Positions 48,194 to 61,346 of a stretch of DNA of 64,000 nt are shown piece by piece. The position numbers and the translations under genes were made by a program. The notes below the pieces were generated by a model. The model was given only the letters and a program-made list of their open reading frames with translations. It did no database searches and had not been told where the DNA came from. The DNA is from Anticarsia gemmatalis (lineage: Eukaryota; Arthropoda; Insecta; Lepidoptera; Erebidae): contig NC_134767.1 in the NCBI RefSeq assembly GCF_050436995.1, forward strand, positions 8,308,001-8,372,000, in the 5' to 3' direction. Numbering within the stretch: position 1 is the first letter of the stretch; each line of letters opens with the position of its first letter.

Positions 48194-51100
48194 CTGGAAC
48201 AAAGAGAAAGAAAGGTTAGGAAAGAAAGTTCCATGAAAAACAAGGCATGACATATACTAGAAGTCATTCATAAAACTAAATAAAAGCTAGCAGTTCGCCA
48301 ATGCTTCAGTCAGGCTTGGCTCAGTTAGGTCTTACAACGCCATTGTACATAAATAGATTTACCTAAAAGTGTTAGACATTAAGCTGCAAATATACACAAA
48401 CACAAATAAAGCATACCTAAAGATCTACATTTATATTCTTCTGATATAAAAGCGAAAGTTTGTACCAATGGGTACGAGTACTTCGCATCTCAAATATTTG
48501 AAGGATATCACCGATGTATGTCTTTCTAGGGCATTTATCTCGCAATGGGATTGGCAGACAGTAAGAAACACCACTTGGTACGATCCTTACAAACTTCCCT
48601 TGCTACATTCACATCCATACATATTAAACTACGCACCTGACCTTTGTTAAAAGCATCACCGATCCATCCAGTTTTTTGAGACATTAGAGAAAATTAAAAC
48701 TAATAATAAGAAAATTTTATAATAAATTACCTATTAATCTCTACATTTTCACAGACGTTTTTCTCTCAACGGTCAACTCGACAATGGCTCTCATCTCTCG
48801 CGTATAAACTATCGTTAGAACAATGATTGTTATAGATTGTTCTTATAAGCATTAGTCATTTGTATGCATTTCCATTCAATACTGTTATTTTTATATAAAC
48901 GTTTTGTTATATAAAAACGAGATTATTGAGTTTGTTTTTATAATAAAGGTGAGAGGAAGGTTTTTATTCTTTGTTAAGGTTTTTTCTGTTAAAGAAAGAA
49001 TTGTCAATACAAGATTGCTTTATGTAATGAGTAATTAAAATTCTCCATAGTCGATTTATAATCTAGTGAAAATGACTCCAAGTTTGAGGTTTTTGCTATC
49101 ATTAAGTCATCATCATGAAAAAAAAAAACACAAAAATCACTTTTTCACTTGAAACGACTGTAAAAATAAGTCGCTTATAAAGTCGACTTGCTATTGTTCT
49201 CATTAATAAAATCAAATACAAGGAATAAGATTCTAAAAATATCCTAGATGATCATAAAATTTAGCATAACAACAAAATATAAGTATATGATCAGTACCGC
49301 TGATAATGTATCTAAATTTTTCTTCACAAGTAAAGTCACGGGAAAAGCCTTATTCTTAGACATAATTATAATCAATATGTATGTCATAACGAATACGGTA
49401 CTGGCGCCACATTACGTTTTAGAAACTTAAAACAATAGGTAATTAGTTTAATATAACTGTATGAAGTTGACACCTCGGTATGTCACGGTACTTTCAAGTC
49501 TGTCGTAAGTTTGTATTTTTATTGAAGAAAATATGTAGGGGAAACCCTGAATAGGAGGAAAATATTATTGAAGAATTTGTTTTATACATATTATTAGTTG
49601 TTTATGTTGTAGCGTTACATTCAATCGTAGTATCTAAATCGCGTATAGTCAATTGAAATATTACATTTTTGGAACTTAACCTGCATTTTTGAGAGGACGC
49701 ATTTTTTTATGTGTATGGGTAATAAGAAGCTTTAGTTCAAGTTTGTAGGCCACCCTTTTCCTAAACCCCCTTTTTCAATTTTGACCTAAACAACTAATTT
49801 GATTGTTTATTGAATTTTGATAGAGTACTACTAAAATCAAAACTAAACCCTTCATAATACAATTTATTAAAAGTTTTATCGTTGATATCTGTTTGATCTT
49901 TTACTGAAAGGGGCTGAAAGGTTTTTGTTAAATAATAAAATTATCATAAAGATTAGGTATTTTTCCGGTAGTATAACCATTTATTTTCATAAAATCTCGA
50001 CAAAAAGTTAGAGCTAAGCTGAGTATATCTTCTATTTTTAATGAAATCTCTACATTAAGCCGCCAATACCGTGTTGATTGAATAGACGTGATTTACCGAT
50101 ATAACGCCGAATAATCGATCAGACAAAGCTAAGAATACATCAATAATGTACACATTAACACCAGGAAACGTACATGAAAACAGAATTAAAAGCGGATATG
50201 ATCATTATTTACGTTGGTAACAAAGAGTCGGAGGCTTCATAAATAAATACACGCCGGATGAAACGACAGCTTTGGATGTAAACACCAGTTTATGGAGTAA
50301 TGGAATAAGGGCTTAAGTCCAATAGGAGATATACTTATTGAAGATATTTTAAAGCTACGTGAAATAAATTTTGGAAAGCTATTTTTTTTGCTTATATTCT
50401 GCCATTATAATAAAAGAGTATATATTAGCTTAGCGTTTGTTCCAAACTGTGTTGGAGTCGGCTTCCAGTCTCACCGGATGCAGCTGGATACCAGTATTTT
50501 ACATGGAGCGCCTACCTATCTGACCTCCACAACCCAGTAACTTGGGTTATAACACGATACCCTTCGTTAAGGCTGGCAGGAGACTTTCAACCGTCTGTTA
50601 ACGACTGTCAGAGATCTTCGAAAATGACAGCCGGGGCCCACAATTTAACGTGGCTTCCGAAAAAGAGTAGGTTCCCCAATTACTCAAAGACGCGTGGATC
50701 GATTTCGGAAATGTTTTTCTTTTATGGAAGGGTATCGCTATCTCAAAATTGGTCCCTTAGAAAATAGAATGACTGAATGAGATTAGCAGAAACGTATATC
50801 TAACTTTAATTAAATTTGTTTTTCTCTACTGGCAGAAATTAGAAGTTCCTTTTAAATCATGGATTTCACTTTTTCCGAGCCAAACCTGAAATTTATTTTT
50901 TGCCAAAGTACTCACATAAATAAGATCTGAATTCATCTGTACTGAAATATAATTATTTCATATCAAAGACCGAAGTGACTTGCAAGAGATATGTATGTTT
51001 CATTTGATAATTTTCTCAAAATATTTACGATAACATAAATGTGTGAACTGTATCAAAGCTTTAAAGCACATTTAGTCATTTCTTTTGAGCTAACTAATTA

Positions 51101-51220
51101 GCACGTATGACGCATTGCAAGCAAAACATTTTCAATCCAAGAAATTGAAAGAACTTATTCACTGGCCATTTTATCGGTCGTCAAGTGTTTTCAATTACAT
51201 ATTGATAATAATAAAGGCTA
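48194..51220. other. Upstream flank or 5' intron of the transporter
   Basis: Must hold, or lead to, the missing first exon. I see no TATA/initiator pair or donor that could be assigned with confidence. One repeat (50438-50672) is present. Confidence 0.4.
50438..50672 (-). repeat. RTE-like 3' end, longest copy
   Basis: In plus sense: TGTTGGAGTCGGCTTCCAGT, CCAGTATTTTACATGGAGCG, ATAACACGATACCC, AGAGATCTTCGAAAATGACA and CACAATTTAACGTGGCTTCC. Joins in one unit the fragments at 7466, 12048 and 35716. Confidence 0.65.
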
Positions 51221-51224
51221 CTAA

Positions 51225-51340
51225 CCCCCGGCTTCTGAGGTACATTCAGCGGTAGTTTATCTATTCAATAGCGTTTAAACTCATATAAAAAACGCTATTG
51301 AATAGATAAACTAACGTTAAATGTACCCAGAAACTAGGGG
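51225..51340. mobile_element. Palindromic MITE-2, best copy
   Basis: The arms run from GGTACATTCAGCGGTAGTTT through ATCTATTCAATAGCGTTT to a ~13-nt loop and back; the outer ends are CCCCCGGCTTCTGA and (reverse) CCCCTAGTTTCTGG. Non-coding. Confidence 0.75.
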
Positions 51341-52448
51341 TAAGCCAATGTAAAGAATCGCGTACATCTTAAACTTAAACGGAATCGGTCTACATATATA
51401 TAAAGAAATACAGACCAAATTGAAAACGTTTCTCCTTTTGGAGTCGCTTAAAAATCACATGGCAATATTTTTTATATATTTGTTTTAATTTTAATTAAAT
51501 GTACATGGAATAGGCCGTGGCTGTATTAAAAGTTTTAAAAGTAACACACAAGTACAAACATGAAATAGTCTGTATCAAAACTTTTATAAATAAACACACT
51601 CGCAAAAATTACAAATGCAAAAGAACCATTACGTACACTCTCTTATAACAAAAAATACACCAATAAATTAACATTAAAAACAGTTTTACAAAAACATCTG
51701 TAACGATTATATGGTATTTTATTGGTATTTATTTATCAGGTTTCTTTGCCCACGTGAGTTTTATTTTTGTTTGTACATATTTTGGCGACAAACGTCGGTA
51801 TACCAGTTCAATTACCTCTCGTGACGATTTAGCTACTTCTGTCATGTCTAGCATCACATGATTGTAGGATTTTTGATTGAATTCTTTGGTAAAATGAAAT
51901 TTATAAAGTTGCCTAGTTTAGAATACGGGTTATTTATTTTAAGCCCACTTAAAATAAATATTTTTAGGACATTTCTCTCACTAAACTATTTTGCACTGCA
52001 CAAACAATATACGAACAGGAACTTATCTCTACATCTTACATGAAAAGCTAAATATAGAAGACCTAGGTAAGTATTAAAACCCTTGGAAAAAGCGAATAGT
52101 TAATTAAATAATAATTAACAGTTTCTGTCGCATTTGCATCTTATGACAGTTTTTTATGACATTAAAGGTAAAAAATAAGGTTATTTACTTTATTATACAT
52201 TCATTTGAAACAGAGCAAAAACCTTGTCATTTTAACGAATAATTCCAATATAATCGAATCCTAACCATGCACTAAGGAAATAGTATATCTCACAATATTT
52301 TACAGCTTGTGCTACAACCCCGTCTTTAGTAAAGCGTGTAAGCAGGTCAATGGTAATAGAACTACACTGACCAAGGTTTCACCGATCAATGCACACATAC
52401 ATATATATAAACATGCTTTAAACATAGTTTCGACTGTTTTATACTACA

Positions 52449-52655
52449 CTAGCTTCTGCTCGCGACTTCGACCGGTTCGTGACTTAGGACAGAATTATTG
52501 TACAAACTTTCATCCCCTATTTTATACCCTTGGGGGTAGAATTGATCAAAATCCTTTCTTAGCGGATGCGTACGTCTAACATCTACTTGCATGCCAAATT
52601 TCAGCCCGATCCGTCCAGTAGTTTGGGCTGTGCGTTGATAGATTAAAATCATAAG
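52449..52655 (-). mobile_element. Helitron-like copy
   Basis: CTAGCTTCTGCTCGCGACTT at the reversed 3' end; CATGCCAAATTTCAGCCCGA and CCGTCCAGTAGTTTGGGCTG inside. Confidence 0.65.
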
Positions 52656-52994
52656 TTTTTAGTATTCTTTTTTCTTCGAATTCTATAATTAAGGACTCTC
52701 TCTCTCCTCTCCTCTACCCTTTTTCCACTAAACGTCAATATTTTAACCGCTATCTCAAACAAGGCAAGAGATGGCTTCTAAATTTCCCTTTAGACCCAGA
52801 AACTAATTATATTAAAGAGGTTTCTTGTAGGAAACAATCTACGAAACGACTAAACCGATTCTAATCATGTCTATCCTAATTGAAACTCATATCATCTCTG
52901 AGTAATCAAGAAAGATCTTTCAAACAAGTAATACTTTACGACCAGATGCTCATATTATTTCTAATTAACAACCAATGCGATCTATAGCCAGGTG

Positions 52995-53292
52995 TAGCGT
53001 TGCCAGGCGTCCGGATAAAGCCGGACATAATTAGGCTTTTTGATTGCATGTCCGGCTAAAATAAACGGTGTCCGTCTTGTCCGGCTTTTGTTAGGCTTTT
53101 TACATTTCGCAAACAAGCACTGCCGCCGAGCGTAAACAAAAAGACTTGATTTTACATTAAAAAAAAATTGTCGTACCTATTAATACTAAGACAAAAACCT
53201 AAATAATATAGGGTGTCCGGCTTTTTTAACCAAGTGTCCGGCCAAACAGGCTGGTCTGTCCGGCTATTAGGTTTGGCAACCTGGCAACGCTA
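52995..53292. mobile_element. hAT-type MITE, 298 bp, 8-bp target duplication
   Basis: Inverted ends TAGCGTTGCCAGG; exact 8-bp GCCAGGTG at 52987-52994 and 53293-53300. The interior repeats TCCGGCTTT/AAAGCCGGA several times. 8-bp duplications with TAGNGTTGCC ends are typical of hAT transposons. Confidence 0.85.
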
Positions 53293-53976
53293 GCCAGGTG
53301 CATAACCACTATCAATTCATGTTGTTATTCTTTACGAATCCTATAAAATCCCACGAAATGTTTATTTAAAGGAAATACTTCGTTAAATGCGTTAACGAAC
53401 GATCGTTATTTTACACAATCTTCGTGAAGTATCGTGAATTATCACGGATATAATTCAAACAGTAAAGGGATGTTGTTAATTTAATTGGTTAATTATTATT
53501 GCTTAGAATATCTAGTTAAAGTAATGAGTAGATACAGGTTTTGTTTCCAGTTAAGTTAATTGTAATGGTGTGGAAATTGAAACACAAGTTGATTTGCGTT
53601 CTTACTCAGAAGAAGGATGATCGGTTTCATAAAATTAATTGACTCCAATGAACTAGAAAATTTTTGACGTCATTAAAAATTAAATGTACAATAATATTCA
53701 GCTAGCTTTTTTTTTGTTTCTTTCCAAGCCACATACAGTTTTACTATGTCCACCGTCCCACCTAACAATCACACCATAATCCCAAAATAGACAATTTTCT
53801 CTTAAAAAACATCTCAATACATAAATGTTTCTAAACAATCTGTGCTAAATATTTAGAATTATTCGCACGTTGACACCTCGGGCTATTTTCGGCGACGCGA
53901 TTTTGTGTGCAGTAGTATTTGCGCAGATAATATTTTTTTGTGATAGAGTTCTCAGTTTTACAGTAAATAAATAAAC

Positions 53977-54165
53977 AAATACTGTCCCACTGCTGGGCTA
54001 GGGTCTACTCCCGGATTGAGACAGGGGCTAGGGCTCGAGTCCACTACGCTGGCCAAATGCGAGTGAAGACTTTGCAGAGATTCCTCCAAGAACTACCCAT
54101 GTTAAGATCTTTCAGGCATGCAAAGCTTGATCACAATGTCTTGTCAAAAATAAAACGTTTCACTA
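53977..54165 (-). repeat. SINE-A tail and body
   Basis: ACTGTCCCACTGCTGGGCTA, CACTACGCTGGCCAAATGCG and AGGCATGCAAAGCTTGATCA in plus sense. Confidence 0.7.
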
Positions 54166-54189
54166 AAAAGTGATTTGTTTTTTATATGC

Positions 54190-54375
54190 GGTAAACGATT
54201 AATGGGTTAAGGAGCCTTAGTGTTCTCTGTAGATCGGTGGCAGCATGGTATTAAAGCTGAACGTGCTTCGGAGGGCACGTAAGAAACGTTTCGATTGTTG
54301 TCAATTAAGATAACAGTTGTTAAGCCATGTCAAAAGACTTCAGGCGACTTGAACTACATTGATACTATGTTGATT
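54190..54375 (+). repeat. Dispersed repeat D
   Basis: GCTTCGGAGGGCACGTAAGA, CAATTAAGATAACAGTTGTT and AAGCCATGTCAAAAGACTTC. Confidence 0.6.
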
Positions 54376-54612
54376 ACTAACCACACATGGATGAATGGAT
54401 GAAAACTAGCGGTGCATCGCAATAATACATAAGTACATGTATTTATATAATTCCGATTATAACTATACCATAATTTATAATCTTTTTTGTTCAGCAGTTT
54501 AACCATGAAAGCGTGACAGACAGTTTACTTACATTTATCATAGGTACATGAACAGTTTAAGCATAAATTAAGTTGTTCAAAGTGCGGAAATTATGCCTCA
54601 ACCAATAACTGC

Positions 54613-54792
54613 CTTAGTTACACAGTCGATAGTATAACCGACTGCTGATCATGAGATCTCGGGTTCGATTCCCGGGTCGAGCAAATAAAAGCCACTGTAA
54701 TAGCAATAGGCTTGCCCCCTATTACACGGATTAACAATATTAATAGCAAAACACGGATGTGTTTTATACACCTCTGCTGGCGCCTATGGGTA
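54613..54792 (+). repeat. SINE-C copy
   Basis: AACCGACTGCTGATCATGAG, TCGGGTTCGATTCCCGGGTC and AATAGGCTTGCCCCCTATTA. Confidence 0.75.
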
Positions 54793-54802
54793 TATTAAAC
54801 TA

Positions 54803-55030
54803 CTAGAGGCCGCCCAAGACTTCGTCTGCGTGGAAACCCTTCCCGTGTAAATCCCGATCCCTCGAGAACTCCGGAAAAAAAAGTAGCCTATGTGTTATTC
54901 TGGGTTTTCAGCTACCTACATACCAAATTTCATTGTAATCGATTCAGTAGCATTTGTGTAAAAGAGTAACAAACATCCATACATACAAACTTTCTCATAA
55001 ACTTTCGCATTTATAATATTAGTAGGAGTA
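54803..55030 (-). mobile_element. Helitron-like copy
   Basis: CTAGAGGCCGCCCAAGACTT at the reversed 3' end, CAAATTTCATTGTAATCGAT inside and TTATAATATTAGTAGGAG at the other end. Starts ~10 bp after the SINE-C tail. Confidence 0.65.
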
Positions 55031-55819
55031 AAACCTTGTAAACTGCAGTTTTACAACGATATTCATATGAAAATACGAATTAAACGATGAAAGAGTTATC
55101 AAACAAGTCAACTCTAACCAAACATAACTTTCATCTAACCTAGAAACTATCTAGAAGTAGGTAAACAACGCTTTCGGTCTAGTACTACGCACATACACTT
55201 ATTAATAGCAACACGTTCGAGTCTCCGTCACAACATCGTTTGTCGAAGGCCGAGTACAAAATATTGTGTTTGCCTGAGAGTTTTAGGTCGCATTTCTTTT
55301 CAGGGTTAAATCTAGTGAGAATAAAAAAATAGTCGAATATTGAGACTGTGATAATCATACATTTATTTACTTTTGTTACTATTTTAAGGTGATATGCGTG
55401 TTAAAATAGCAACGTTTTAAACTCTTTAAACAACATTTCCGATAAAATACTATTACTAAAATACGAAAATACTAAAACACGATTTTAACTAATTAATAAG
55501 ATTGCGATGCTTATTTTCTTAAGTATTTGTTAGTGGTTATAACAATCAATATCTGCAATCGGTCCTTTTAATATATTTGCGGGATTAACTAAACTTCTAA
55601 GCTCTGTTCAATCACCATTTCTAGTGCCTATCTATCGCATCAAATATTATAATTAATCTTTTTTTTGTCTGTCTTCATGTCTGTTTGTATGTTTGTAAAT
55701 ATTGTATACAAAATTAAATCACTACGGAAGTTGTAATAAAATATACAGGATGTAACAAATTGAGCAGTAAACTACAGTATGTATGATTTCAATCAAGTTT
55801 CAATTAAAACACCAATTAC

Positions 55820-55876
55820 GGTTGCACAATATAATATAAACTATATGCCATATAGTTTATATTATATTGTGCAACC
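55820..55876. repeat. Perfect 57-nt palindrome (28-bp arms, 1-nt centre)
   Basis: Left arm begins GGTTGCACAATATAATATAA and the right arm is its exact reverse complement, with a single C at 55848. No mismatch. Confidence 0.9.
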
Positions 55877-56029
55877 ATATAGTATATGGTTATAATAAAT
55901 AACTTATTTAAATCAAAGGTAACCGATAGGTTTACGGAAATCATCTAAAATGTGATGAAATTTATTTTTATGTTGAAAACACTTGGTGATTTTACGATTT
56001 GAGTGTGCGTGTCCATTTTATAGTTAAAA

Positions 56030-56190
56030 CTAGCTACTGACCGCGACTTTGACCACGTTAAAAGATGTCCAGTTGTAAAAGTATCATATGTTAATCTAAA
56101 ATATAGATTTGCTGCAAATTTCATAAGTGTCCGTTCAGTAGGTAGTTTTGGTGTGATTCGGTAGTAAACATGAAACGATCTGATTTTAAG
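56030..56190 (-). repeat. Helitron-like copy
   Basis: CTAGCTACTGACCGCGACTT and AATTTCATAAGTGTCCGTTC in plus sense. Confidence 0.5.
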
Positions 56191-56199
56191 GAAAGATTT

Positions 56200-58100
56200 A
56201 TGTTTTTTTAAATAAAGACCTCCTAGGAACGAAAGACTATATAATTAATTGATCTTTTAGTGTCATTGATAACTAAGAAAATTAGAATATTTTCCGAACA
56301 TTTGGTGTGCCTACTTCGCCGTGCTAAGTCTGTTATTCTTTATGTATAATTGTATGTGATGGCTAGTGTAATATAACTATCTCATAAACATCAATGAAAC
56401 AATCAATGCATCTACGAAAAGACTTTTCCTTATATATGGGAAAGCATTTTCTTATCTAAAAGCTCAATTTTCCCGTGCACCAATGGAAACACACATAAAC
56501 AGTTAAAACAGCATCCATATATAGTTAATTAGGCGCGTTTTATAGCGATGCGACTGGCATAGGTATGCGCCCGATGTTGCCCGACGAGGCCCGAAGATGC
56601 CCGATGCGGAAATGCATGTGTTTCGTTAGCATGCCGACAAATTATGAGTGTTATAACTACGTGTTTGGTGATTTGAAAGACTTTTAATATAGATAGAATT
56701 GGAAACTTTTTGTTTTATACGTAAGGCCAGTTTCACAGGTTATGAATAAGTGTGAGATAAGTTATCTGCTCGATAAAGTAATAAGTAAATATATCAATTG
56801 AAAACTGACATAGGGAAATTAATATCATTGGACACCTCGCACTCAGTCATTTGATACCAAACTAAGCAGAGCTTGTACCTACTATGGTTACCAAATAACT
56901 GACAAACATACTCAGAGAAAAAAGTGATATAGCCAAGTTCAAAATAAAATTGTATATGAAAAGCTATCAGGTGCTTATCCAGAGGTTGTGAAATCGGGCC
57001 CTAAACATAAAAATATACTTAATAATGGCCTATGCGTGTCCTACTTATATTATAATTGCGAACATTTGAAAGAGTGTCTATATTTAAGTATTTGTCGAAA
57101 AAGCTACTAAACGGATTTAAGTAATTTAAAGGGGAAATTAGGACAGTGGTAGGGCTTATGGTAAAGGAATTTGCTCATATTATAGTATAGTTATAGTATT
57201 AGCCTTAGCATTTAGGTCCTATTTTAGTAACATTCGACTCTAAATCAAGAACCACGCCTTTCCACCATATTGTTCAAGGTTGTCATAAATAAGTCCTAAA
57301 TACGCTTTGAATACAAACAGCCATTAATATGGGAATAAATCAGTTTGTTTTAGACATTAATTTTGGTTTAAATTGTGAAGTGTATTGGTTATTGAATATT
57401 GTACGTGGTTAAATGCGATTTTCCTATTATTTTCGTGCAGAAAACTCCTTATGCCACTTGAAATGTGAAAAAATTGGCGTTGATGAAACTTACTGTCATT
57501 TCTCATAAAAAAATACCGTAATTATTTAATACAAAATCTTTATACCTTTTTCGATCATACAATAATCTAGCTAGATTTTTTTTTAGGACGGACTGTAAGT
57601 CTTATCGTCTCGTCTCTTATGAGAGCCAAAGATTGTACCTAAATTAATATTTGATTTTGATTAAAATTTAAGCAATTTCATAGATCAGACTTACAATAAA
57701 ACCTGTTCTTACATCGTGAGAAATATGAAATATTCAATATTTAAAAACAACAGCTTCAAATTAAATCACGACATTTCTGGGAAAATAAAATAATCTAATA
57801 TCACAATAATAAACTTCCTATTACAAAACAAAGCTTTGTGACTGACAGACAGACAGACAGAATGACACTAATAACTCTTTAACTTTGACAAGACTAAAAA
57901 TATTCTGTTCTGAGTAAATAATATTTGAGATAGAAGCAGTTATTTTCGGAAATATTAATTTGAGATACAGGAGTTTATGAAAGTTTTTGATTTGATGAAT
58001 GAAAATAATTATGATTCTAACTACTTTATTTGATTCCCACAATGTTGTTTAAAAAGTAGTTTTTAGTAGTAGTTAGTGTAGCAACTGCAGATCGTAGGTA
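56200..58100. other. Gene-free DNA
   Basis: AT-rich. A short (CAGA)n run lies at 57843-57862. No repeat family or gene recognised. Confidence 0.45.
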
Positions 58101-58122
58101 ATATCTTGGGTTCAAATCAAAT

Positions 58123-58152
58123 CATTTTTATACAGTCAACTGTATAAAAATG
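58123..58152. repeat. Perfect 14-bp hairpin
   Basis: CATTTTTATACAGT, CA, ACTGTATAAAAATG. Further out, CTTGGG (58106) can pair with CCCAAG (58155). Confidence 0.75.
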
Positions 58153-59344
58153 ACCCCAAGAAAAAAGTTTAAAAAAATATAGGTATGTAATATTTACAGT
58201 TCGTAAAGTTATTTTTATTTGAGCTCAATTGAGGCGGATAAAAATATTTTATATTCTTGCTGTATTTTTTTAAAGCAATTTCTAGCTCAGTATGTGCCCG
58301 ATTTTTTGGAATATACTCGCACCTAAATAAAATTCATCTGGGTCTAATGGTATAAATAACGGAAACTGGTAAAAGCAGACTCAATTAGTTGTACCATAAA
58401 ACGCTTAACTTAAGTAAAACTATTTTCTAAGCCACAGAGTAAAAAAATCCCATCGTTCTATTCTCATTTGTCTATTTGTCACAGTCACAACAAATGCACT
58501 TATTTATTCAAGTTCAAAGATATTATTGCTACAGTTAGACACTGTCACGATCTCACGACCGTATCGTGTTCAACTGAAGGTGAAGGGCCATATCAAATGT
58601 TACTTTACATTGATATTGTCCAATGACTTGAACGGACTTTGTATAAGATTTTGGCTGATATTTCATTTTACACGATTTAGCGACTGGTATCGTTCTAAAT
58701 TGTTTTTTTTTAACTACAAATTTATATAACACGACTAAGTATATGCTTTGGTGACGAATATAGCGGTCTGCGATAGAAAAGTAATTACAATATAAAAAAA
58801 TAATTTTAACTATGCTAAACACAAAATAACATTTATTGTAAATGCGGATCTACAATGACGTAAAGACGTAGTTTTCACAGTTCATTGTATAATAATCGTA
58901 AAATGTAGTAGGTAAAGTGCTTTAAATATCCATAATAGATACATTATTAAAGTCGCTCTTAGTATTTGCGTTTCAGATACAAATTCACTTAATTGAACTA
59001 AAATTAGTTTCAAGTAAATGCAATAACTGTTTGTGTGGCTACAATCTTACCGAAGCAAAAGGCAGATTATGAAATGTAAATATTTTTCTAGACATTAATT
59101 AAAACAATAGATATTTAGCAGTGAACGATAATAAATCACAAAACTAAAATATTTTAAAGCACAAATAATTATTCACAGCTGTCAGCAACTTACAACCATG
59201 GCGTCATGATATCACGCTTATAAGCTTATAATAGTAAAGTGTAAGGAATGCGATCAAGATAACAAGTGACAATCGATTACTATCGTTCACGACTACTGTT
59301 TTAAACAACGTGCGGTATCAATCAAGATAATATTAAATGTCAAG

Positions 59345-59526
59345 TAGCTCGATTCTCTACTACTATCGACTACCGACAACCGACCTGTCATCGAGAAATT
59401 TCGTATGAAAATTTGATCAGCGCCTCTGTCGGACATCGTAGGAAAAGTTTTGGCAGTACATTCTAAATGTCAAATATCGATAGCTAGCCGGTTGTCGGTA
59501 GTCGATAATGGTAGAGAATCGAGGTA
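59345..59526 (+). mobile_element. MITE-1, best copy (type-A ends)
   Basis: TAGCTCGATTCTCTACTACT at left and reverse complement TACCTCGATTCTCTACCATT at right, inverted repeats ~38 bp. Confidence 0.85.
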
Positions 59527-59770
59527 AAGTTTGCTAGATTTAGGCTATGGCGTGGAGCGGATTCGAATCTCAGTCAAGGTAAACGCGAAATGTGTACCGA
59601 AATATCAAGCAAAATCGAGCGATTTGACGCAAATATTATGCATTAAAGGGATAACTTTAGTTTGATTTAAGGCAACGCGACATTTGAACAGTTATCTTTA
59701 TTGTAATTTGACAGTTTAGTATATCTAATTTGTGTGATTTGGGTTTCGAATTCTGTGTAATCTATACTAA

Positions 59771-60010
59771 TCTATACTAATATTATAAAGCAGAAGAGTT
59801 TGTTTGTTTGTTTGTTTGTATGAACGCGCTAATCTCAGGAACTACTGGTCCGATTTGAAAAATCCTTTCAGTGTTAGACAGCCCAATTATCGAGGAAGGC
59901 TATATATCATTATACTACGACCAATAGGAGCAGAGTAGCAATAAAAAATGTTACAAAAACGGGGGAAATTTTGACCCATTCTGTCTTATGCTGTTGCGCG
60001 GGTCAGCTAG
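59771..60010 (+). mobile_element. Helitron-1 copy
   Basis: Starts TCTATACTAATATTATAAAG and ends GTTGCGCGGGTCAGCTAG. Preceded by one extra TCTATACTAA, as at 16741. Confidence 0.8.
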
Positions 60011-60862
60011 TGTTAATATAAAGTTGGACGGTTTCTGTTAAAATGGCCGCTACAGCCAAATATTGGCTAGAAAGACATAATTATAAGTTACGCAGTAACT
60101 TTTTAATTCTTTTTAGCACGCAATGAACGCATCTATTTTAAAATGTAAATAACACTCATAAAAAGTATATTTGCTGAAGATTACTTCTAACAACTTAACA
60201 AAAAAAATTCAACAACCTTCTTTTTTGGAATATAGAATGCTCTCAGAGATCAAAATGTTCGGCCAAGTCGCGATCATAACTAGTATATAATATAACAAAA
60301 AAGTTACAACAGTTATTATCACGCCACTTAATCTACAGCAGGCGTGGCAGAGAGCACGTAATAAGCGCAATCGGTACTTCAACGCTAGTGCAAAAAAAAT
60401 ATTTTATTTTTCATCATTTTTTCTCGTGAACGCGTTTTAACGATATTCTCTGACCGGCTATTATGCGTAATAACCTTAACAAATTACCCCTATCGACGAG
60501 TTTGAGCTTTATAAAGGTATTTATAGTTTACGATTAAAGTGTGAGAAAATGTTTTCTATATAGAAAACATACTGTATTGTGAATATTGTCATGTACGAGT
60601 AATATTATCAGGTTTAAACTAACATTAGGAAAGCAAAATGTATGTCTGTAACACTCGCATAGCTAAACTGCTGTACCAAATTTGATGACATTTCTCATGC
60701 ACAGAGTTGAAAGATCGAATTCCAAAATAAATAAAAACAATAAAAATTAACATGTCTACCTTGGGATAAAACAGAGCAACTATTTATATGTAGCAAGAGA
60801 GCACGAGTCAAGCTAGTAATAAATACGTGCAAATAAAAAGAGGTATTTGCGTTATTATAACA

Positions 60863-61113
60863 GACTGCCTGACTCGCGCAACTTCACTTGCGTTACATAA
60901 GAGAGAATGGGTCACAATTTTCCCCGTTTTTGTAATAATTATTACAGGAACTCTGCCCCTGCTGGTCGTAGCGTGATGATATATAGCCTATAGCCTTCCT
61001 CGATAAATGGACTATGTAATACTGAAATAATATTTTTTCAAATCGGACCAGTAGTTCCTGAGATTAGCGCGTTCAAACAAACAAACTCTTCAGCTTTATA
61101 ATATTAGTATAGA
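60863..61113 (-). mobile_element. Helitron-1 copy, mutated 3' end
   Basis: In minus sense begins TCTATACTAATATTATAAAG; the end reads GCGCGAGTCAGGCAGT, so the terminal CTAG is altered. Confidence 0.75.
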
Positions 61114-61346
61114 TATAACTCGTCTCGTCCCGTTGTCGTCCCGTGTCTTATAAACAGTGTGTTATTAATCGGTGCCTCATTACGGCGATCGATCGTCACT
61201 GCTATGTAATGAGCGTCAGATAAAATCTCTGCATTAATGTATACTATGTATGAAGATACAGCATGTAATTCTTTGCAGATCTTCCAGCATTTTTAAATGC
61301 TTGATTTATAATTTAATAGCAAGCTAAGTGTACAAACTATCACATA

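Noticed and set aside
60549..60570. 22-bp palindrome ATGTTTTCTATATAGAAAAC...
   Set aside because: Short and AT-rich; plausible by chance in 64 kb.
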